Assembly (NCBI GenBank): GCA_028819295.1
Contig: JAPPMA010000019.1
Span: forward strand, 79,268 to 126,581
DNA length: 47,314 nt
DNA from: a bacterium
GTDB taxonomy: Bacteria > Actinomycetota > Acidimicrobiia > Acidimicrobiales > Bin134
Direction: 5' to 3'
The notes beneath the pieces were generated by a model. That model was not told where the DNA came from and did no database searches. It was given only the letters and a program-made list of their open reading frames with translations. A program made the position numbers and the translations under genes. The stretch's first letter is position 1. Each line of letters starts with the position of its first letter. Below are positions 43,906 to 47,314 of this stretch, in pieces.

Positions 43906-45042
43906 ATGCACACCGCGATCACCGAGATGTTCGGCATCGAGTTTCCAATCATGGCCTTCACCCACTGCCGCGACGTGGCCGCCGAGGTCAGCCGAGCCGG
44001 CGGGCTGGGAGTGCTGGGGGTTGTCGGACACAGCGACGAGAATCTGGACACCGACCTGGCGTGGATCCGGGAGCAGGTGGGCGACCGGCCCTTCGGCGTC
44101 GACCTCATCGTTCCCGCCCAGTACCAAGGCGCCGACCAAGGCGGGCTGGACACCGCCGAGGCGAGAGCGCTCATTCCCGAGGAGCATCAGAGATTCCTCG
44201 ACGAGATGCTCGACCGCTATGACGTTCCCCCGCTCCCCGACGACGGCAGTCCGACCCAGAGCTGGGGTCCCGCAGCCCCCCTCTCCAGCCGTCGGGCCAG
44301 CCGCCAACTGGAGATCGCCTTGGCTTACGAGCCCGCGCTCGTGGCCAACGCTCTGGGACCGCCGCCACCGGAAATGATCGCCCACGGCCATGCCGCGGGA
44401 GCCAAAGTGGCTGCTCTGGCCGGTCGGGCCGTCCACGCCGAGCGCCATGTTGCGGCCGGCGTCGATCTCATCATCGCCCAGGGCTACGAAGCCGGCGGTC
44501 ACACCGGCGAGGTCGGCTCGATGGTGCTCATACCCGAGGTGGTGGATGCGGTAGCCCCAGTGCCGGTACTGGGCGCCGGCGGCATCGGCCGGGGCCGTCA
44601 GATGGCCGCGGCCATGGCGCTGGGCGCTCAGGGAGTGTGGTGCGGCTCGGTGTGGCTCACCACCGAAGAAGCCGAAACCAGCCCGGCGGTCAAGCAGAAG
44701 TTCCTAGCCGCCGCATCATCCGACACCGAGCGATCCCGCACCCTCACCGGCAAACCGGCCCGGATGCTGCGCTCAGCGTGGACCGAGGAGTGGAACCGGG
44801 CCGACACCCCCGATCCGCTGCCCATGCCCTTGCAGATCATTCTCACCGGCGAGGCCCGCCGCCGCATCGACCGGATGTCCCATCACCCCGACAGCGGGGC
44901 TCAGAAGCTGGCCAACTACTTCGTCGGCCAGATCGTCGGCACCATGAACCAAGTCCTCCCCGCCCGCCAAGTGGTGTACAACCTCGTCGAAGAGTTCATC
45001 GATGCGATAGAGAACCTCAACTCTCAGCTCGACGACGGATAA
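43906..45042 (+). CDS. Nitronate monooxygenase-like flavoprotein
   Basis: FMN enzyme of the NMO/2-nitropropane dioxygenase family. The 378-residue product has the FMN region PIMAFTHCRDVAAEVSRAGGLGVLG, AQGYEAGGHTGEVGSMVLIPEVVDA with the catalytic-position His199, and VLGAGGIGRGRQMAAAMALGAQGVWCGSVWL. The physiological substrate is uncertain; enzymes of this family also include enoyl reductase-like proteins. AAGGAG lies before ATG 43906. Its last 19 bp overlap the end of the convergent LOG gene. Confidence 0.87.
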   Translation: MHTAITEMFGIEFPIMAFTHCRDVAAEVSRAGGLGVLGVVGHSDENLDTDLAWIREQVGDRPFGVDLIVPAQYQGADQGGLDTAEARALIPEEHQRFLDEMLDRYDVPPLPDDGSPTQSWGPAAPLSSRRASRQLEIALAYEPALVANALGPPPPEMIAHGHAAGAKVAALAGRAVHAERHVAAGVDLIIAQGYEAGGHTGEVGSMVLIPEVVDAVAPVPVLGAGGIGRGRQMAAAMALGAQGVWCGSVWLTTEEAETSPAVKQKFLAAASSDTERSRTLTGKPARMLRSAWTEEWNRADTPDPLPMPLQIILTGEARRRIDRMSHHPDSGAQKLANYFVGQIVGTMNQVLPARQVVYNLVEEFIDAIENLNSQLDDG

Positions 45043-45599
45043 AGCAACCCCAGCGCTTCATCAATCGAACCAGCCCGCCGAATGATGCCTGCCTTGTCCG
45101 GCTTCACAAAGCCAACCTCGACAAGCCGATCGTGAAAACCGATCAGCGGCTTCCAGAACCCGTCTTCGTCCAACAGCACCACCGGCTTGTACCGCCCGTC
45201 TTCATGCAAGCCCATCTGTGTCCATGTCGCCGCCTCGAACAACTCCTCCATCGTTCCCAAACCGCCCGGAAGGGCGCAGAACCCGTCTGAGAGCGAGTAC
45301 ATGAGCTGCTTGCGCTCGTGCATGTCGTTTACCAAGTGGAGCTCGGTCAGCCCCTGGTGGGCCACCTCGATCTCGTCCAAGAACTTCGGAATCACCCCGA
45401 TCACCTCGCCGCCCGCGGCCATGGCCGCGTCGGCCACCACCCCCATTAGCCCCACCCGGCCCCCGCCGAACACCACCCCGACACCCTCATTGGCCAGCCG
45501 CTCCCCCAAATCGGCCGCCAACGCGGCGTAACCCGGCTCAGTCCCCAGCGAGGAACTGCAAAACACCGCCACCCGCCGCCGCCCTGATCCCAAAGTCAC
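45024..45599 (-). CDS. LOG family protein (cytokinin riboside 5'-monophosphate phosphoribohydrolase-like)
   Basis: Rossmann-fold enzyme that cleaves the ribosyl bond of nucleoside monophosphates. The GTG at 45599 gives 191 residues (MTLGSGRRRVAVFCSSSLG); other starts are possible. The family signature PGGLGTMEE is at 111-119, with MHERKQLMYSLSDGFCALPGG before it and FGGGRVGLMGVVADAA near 45-58. Bacterial LOG proteins often act on AMP or similar nucleotides, so a hormone role should not be assumed. Convergent with, and overlapping, the preceding gene by 19 bp; divergent from the carboxylase gene. Confidence 0.9.
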   Translation of the reverse strand: MTLGSGRRRVAVFCSSSLGTEPGYAALAADLGERLANEGVGVVFGGGRVGLMGVVADAAMAAGGEVIGVIPKFLDEIEVAHQGLTELHLVNDMHERKQLMYSLSDGFCALPGGLGTMEELFEAATWTQMGLHEDGRYKPVVLLDEDGFWKPLIGFHDRLVEVGFVKPDKAGIIRRAGSIDEALGLLYPSSS

Positions 45600-45707
45600 A
45601 AGAGTGAGGCTACCGAACCCCCCACACCAAATGGGGAGATTGCCGAACCGCCAAGAGAAGACATCGACACGCTCAATGACTCGAACCCCATGTAGCCTGT
45701 CACCACA

Positions 45708-47264
45708 ATGGCCGAGCACTCGATGAAAGATCGTCTCAACGACTTGGAGCGCCGCAAGCACGAAGCCCTTCACGCCGGACCCCAGCGAGCGGTCGACCGC
45801 CAGCACGAGAAGGGCAAGATGCTGGCCCGGGAGCGCATCGAGTACCTCCTTGACGACGGCTCCTTCCACGAGCTCGACATGCTGGCCCGCCACCGGGCGC
45901 TGGACAGCGGCATCGAGGAGCGGCCCTACACCGACGGCGTGATCACCGGCTGGGGCACCATCGACGGCCGCAAGGTGTTCTTGTTCGCCCAGGACTTCAC
46001 CGTGTTCGGCGGCGCGCTGGGGGAGGTGTTCGCCGAGAAGATCCACAAAGTGATGGATCTGGCCCTGTCGGTGGGCGCGCCCATGATCGGCCTCAACGAC
46101 GGCGCCGGCGCCCGCATCCAAGAAGGCGTCGTGTCGCTCGACTCCTACGGCGGCATCTTCCACCGCAACGTCAAATCCTCCGGCGTCATCCCCCAGATCA
46201 GCGTGGTCCTAGGGCCGTGCGCCGGCGGAGCGGTGTACAGCCCGGCCATGACCGACTTCGTGTTCATGGTGGCTGAGAAGTCGCACATGTTCATCACCGG
46301 CCCCGACGTGGTGAAAACGGTCACCGGCGAGGAGGTGACCCTGGAGGATCTGGGCGGGGCCCGCTCCCATTCCACCAAGTCGGGGGTGGCCACCTTCGTA
46401 GGCCAGACCGAGGAGGAGGTGCTCGACGAGGTCCGTTTCCTGATCAGCCACCTGCCCCCCAACAACCTGGAGGATCCCCCCCGAGTCGAAACTGTGGATG
46501 AACCTGAGCGGCTCACCCCCGAACTGCGCGACATCATGCCCGACAGCCCCAATCTCCCCTACGACATGCGCCAAGTGATCGGTGCGGTGGTTGACGACGG
46601 GGAGTTCATGGAGTATCACGCCCATTGGGCTCAGTCGATCGTGTGCGGCTTTGCCCGACTGAACGGCTACACCGTCGGCGTGGTGGGCAACCAGCCGCTG
46701 GTTCTGGCCGGCGTGCTCGACATCGAGTCATCGTCCAAGGCGGCCCGCTTCGTGCGGACCTGCGACGCCTTCAACATACCGCTGCTGACCTTTGTGGACG
46801 TCCCCGGCTTTCTGCCTGGCGTCGACCAGGAGCACGGCGGCATCATCCGCCACGGCGCCAAGCTTCTGTACGCCTATTGCGAGGCCACTGTGCCCCGCAT
46901 ACAGGTCATAACCCGCAAAGCCTACGGCGGGGCCTACGTGGTGATGGACTCCAAGTCGGTGGGCTCCGACCTGTCATTCGCCTGGCCGGGCGCCGAGCTG
47001 GCCGTTATGGGACCGCAAGGTGCAGTAGAGATCATCCACCGCCGGGAGCTTCAATCGGCCGCCGATCCAGTGTCCCGCCGGGCCGAGCTGGTGGACGACT
47101 ACACCGAGCGCTACGCCAACCCCTACATCGCCGCCGAGCGGGGCTACATCGACGATGTGATCGACCCCGCCGACACCCGCCGCATGGTGATCGCCGGATT
47201 CGAGATGCTCCGCTCCAAACGCGAGGAGCTGCTTCCCCGCAAACACGGAGTAATCCCGCTCTAG
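45708..47264 (+). CDS. pccB: Acyl-CoA (propionyl-CoA) carboxylase, carboxyltransferase beta subunit
   Basis: Transfers CO2 from biotin to acyl-CoA, giving methylmalonyl-CoA from propionyl-CoA or a similar product. The 518-residue protein has the two crotonase-like halves of this family, with GLNDGAGARIQEGV and GPCAGGAVYSPAMTDF in the first and FVDVPGFLPGVDQEHGGIIRHGAKLLYAYCEATVPRIQVITRKAYGGAYVVMDSK in the second (biotin/CoA oxyanion regions). A substrate-specificity claim is only by similarity; related AccD subunits have the same form. The biotin-carrying alpha subunit is not in the window. The 50 bp after it are featureless. Confidence 0.92.
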   Translation: MAEHSMKDRLNDLERRKHEALHAGPQRAVDRQHEKGKMLARERIEYLLDDGSFHELDMLARHRALDSGIEERPYTDGVITGWGTIDGRKVFLFAQDFTVFGGALGEVFAEKIHKVMDLALSVGAPMIGLNDGAGARIQEGVVSLDSYGGIFHRNVKSSGVIPQISVVLGPCAGGAVYSPAMTDFVFMVAEKSHMFITGPDVVKTVTGEEVTLEDLGGARSHSTKSGVATFVGQTEEEVLDEVRFLISHLPPNNLEDPPRVETVDEPERLTPELRDIMPDSPNLPYDMRQVIGAVVDDGEFMEYHAHWAQSIVCGFARLNGYTVGVVGNQPLVLAGVLDIESSSKAARFVRTCDAFNIPLLTFVDVPGFLPGVDQEHGGIIRHGAKLLYAYCEATVPRIQVITRKAYGGAYVVMDSKSVGSDLSFAWPGAELAVMGPQGAVEIIHRRELQSAADPVSRRAELVDDYTERYANPYIAAERGYIDDVIDPADTRRMVIAGFEMLRSKREELLPRKHGVIPL

Positions 47265-47314
47265 TGGTGTGTCTTGGGTTTATTCGCGCGTGTCCTGCTA
47301 GGCATCGACGCCCC

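Noticed and set aside
45600..46163. Longer form of the LOG protein extending upstream on -
   Set aside because: The extension is antisense to the carboxylase gene and has no LOG similarity.
47265..47314. A gene start or terminator at the right edge
   Set aside because: The last 50 bp show neither a clear hairpin nor a supported coding start.

Overview
The window looks like one contig edge from a high-GC actinobacterium, most likely of the class Acidimicrobiia (inference). Supporting signs are the gene order of the S10/spc/alpha ribosomal region, a zinc-type S14, GuaB3 beside guaA, frequent GTG/TTG starts, several apparently leaderless mRNAs, a CIRCE-controlled groESL, and a very large GlmS. 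No database search was possible; families are named from motifs.

Layout. 1-13511: ribosomal and transcription/translation block, all on +, in the order rplV (5'-truncated), rpsC, rplP, rpmC, rpsQ, rplN, rplX, rplE, rpsZ, rpsH, rplF, rplR, rpsE, rpmD, rplO, secY, adk, infA, rpmJ, rpsM, rpsK, rpsD, rpoA, rplQ, truA, rplM, rpsI. 13552-20882: cell-wall precursor and repair genes glmM, an extended glmS (1158 aa), nnr and alr. 20936-24820: accessory patch with an SDR and a P1 (DmpA/NylC-type) peptidase on -, then an AT-richer AlbA_2/ATPase gene lying between two identical 112-bp direct repeats. 24874-28240: uracil-DNA glycosylase, tsaE, tsaB, rimI, tsaD (t6A tRNA modification). 28335-30334: CIRCE, groES, groEL. 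30408-34682: PLP decarboxylase, guaB3, guaA. 34708-38072: KamA-like radical SAM enzyme (-), a lipocalin-like hypothetical protein (+), an SDR (-). 38115-40175: three tRNA-Ser genes around a decayed ABC exporter, then SRP RNA. 40224-43890: dnaX, recR, a thiolase remnant in an AT-rich patch, a 5'-3' exonuclease. 43906-47264: nitronate monooxygenase-like, LOG-family (-), acyl-CoA carboxylase carboxyltransferase subunit.

Most of the window is conserved housekeeping. The parts most worth a second look are: (1) the single-gene insertion 22678-24820, where a 112-bp piece of the P1 peptidase 5' end is duplicated exactly on both sides of an AlbA_2/HATPase gene of foreign composition, a candidate one-gene mobile or defence cargo; (2) the extended GlmS, with about 140 extra residues between the catalytic Cys and the rest of the glutaminase domain and about 200 residues beyond the normal C-terminal tail; (3) the decayed ABC exporter between tRNA-Ser genes; (4) the thiolase 5' fragment cut off by an AT-rich patch. 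Bases 1-140 are a C/G homopolymer-rich stretch and may be poor sequence at the contig edge.
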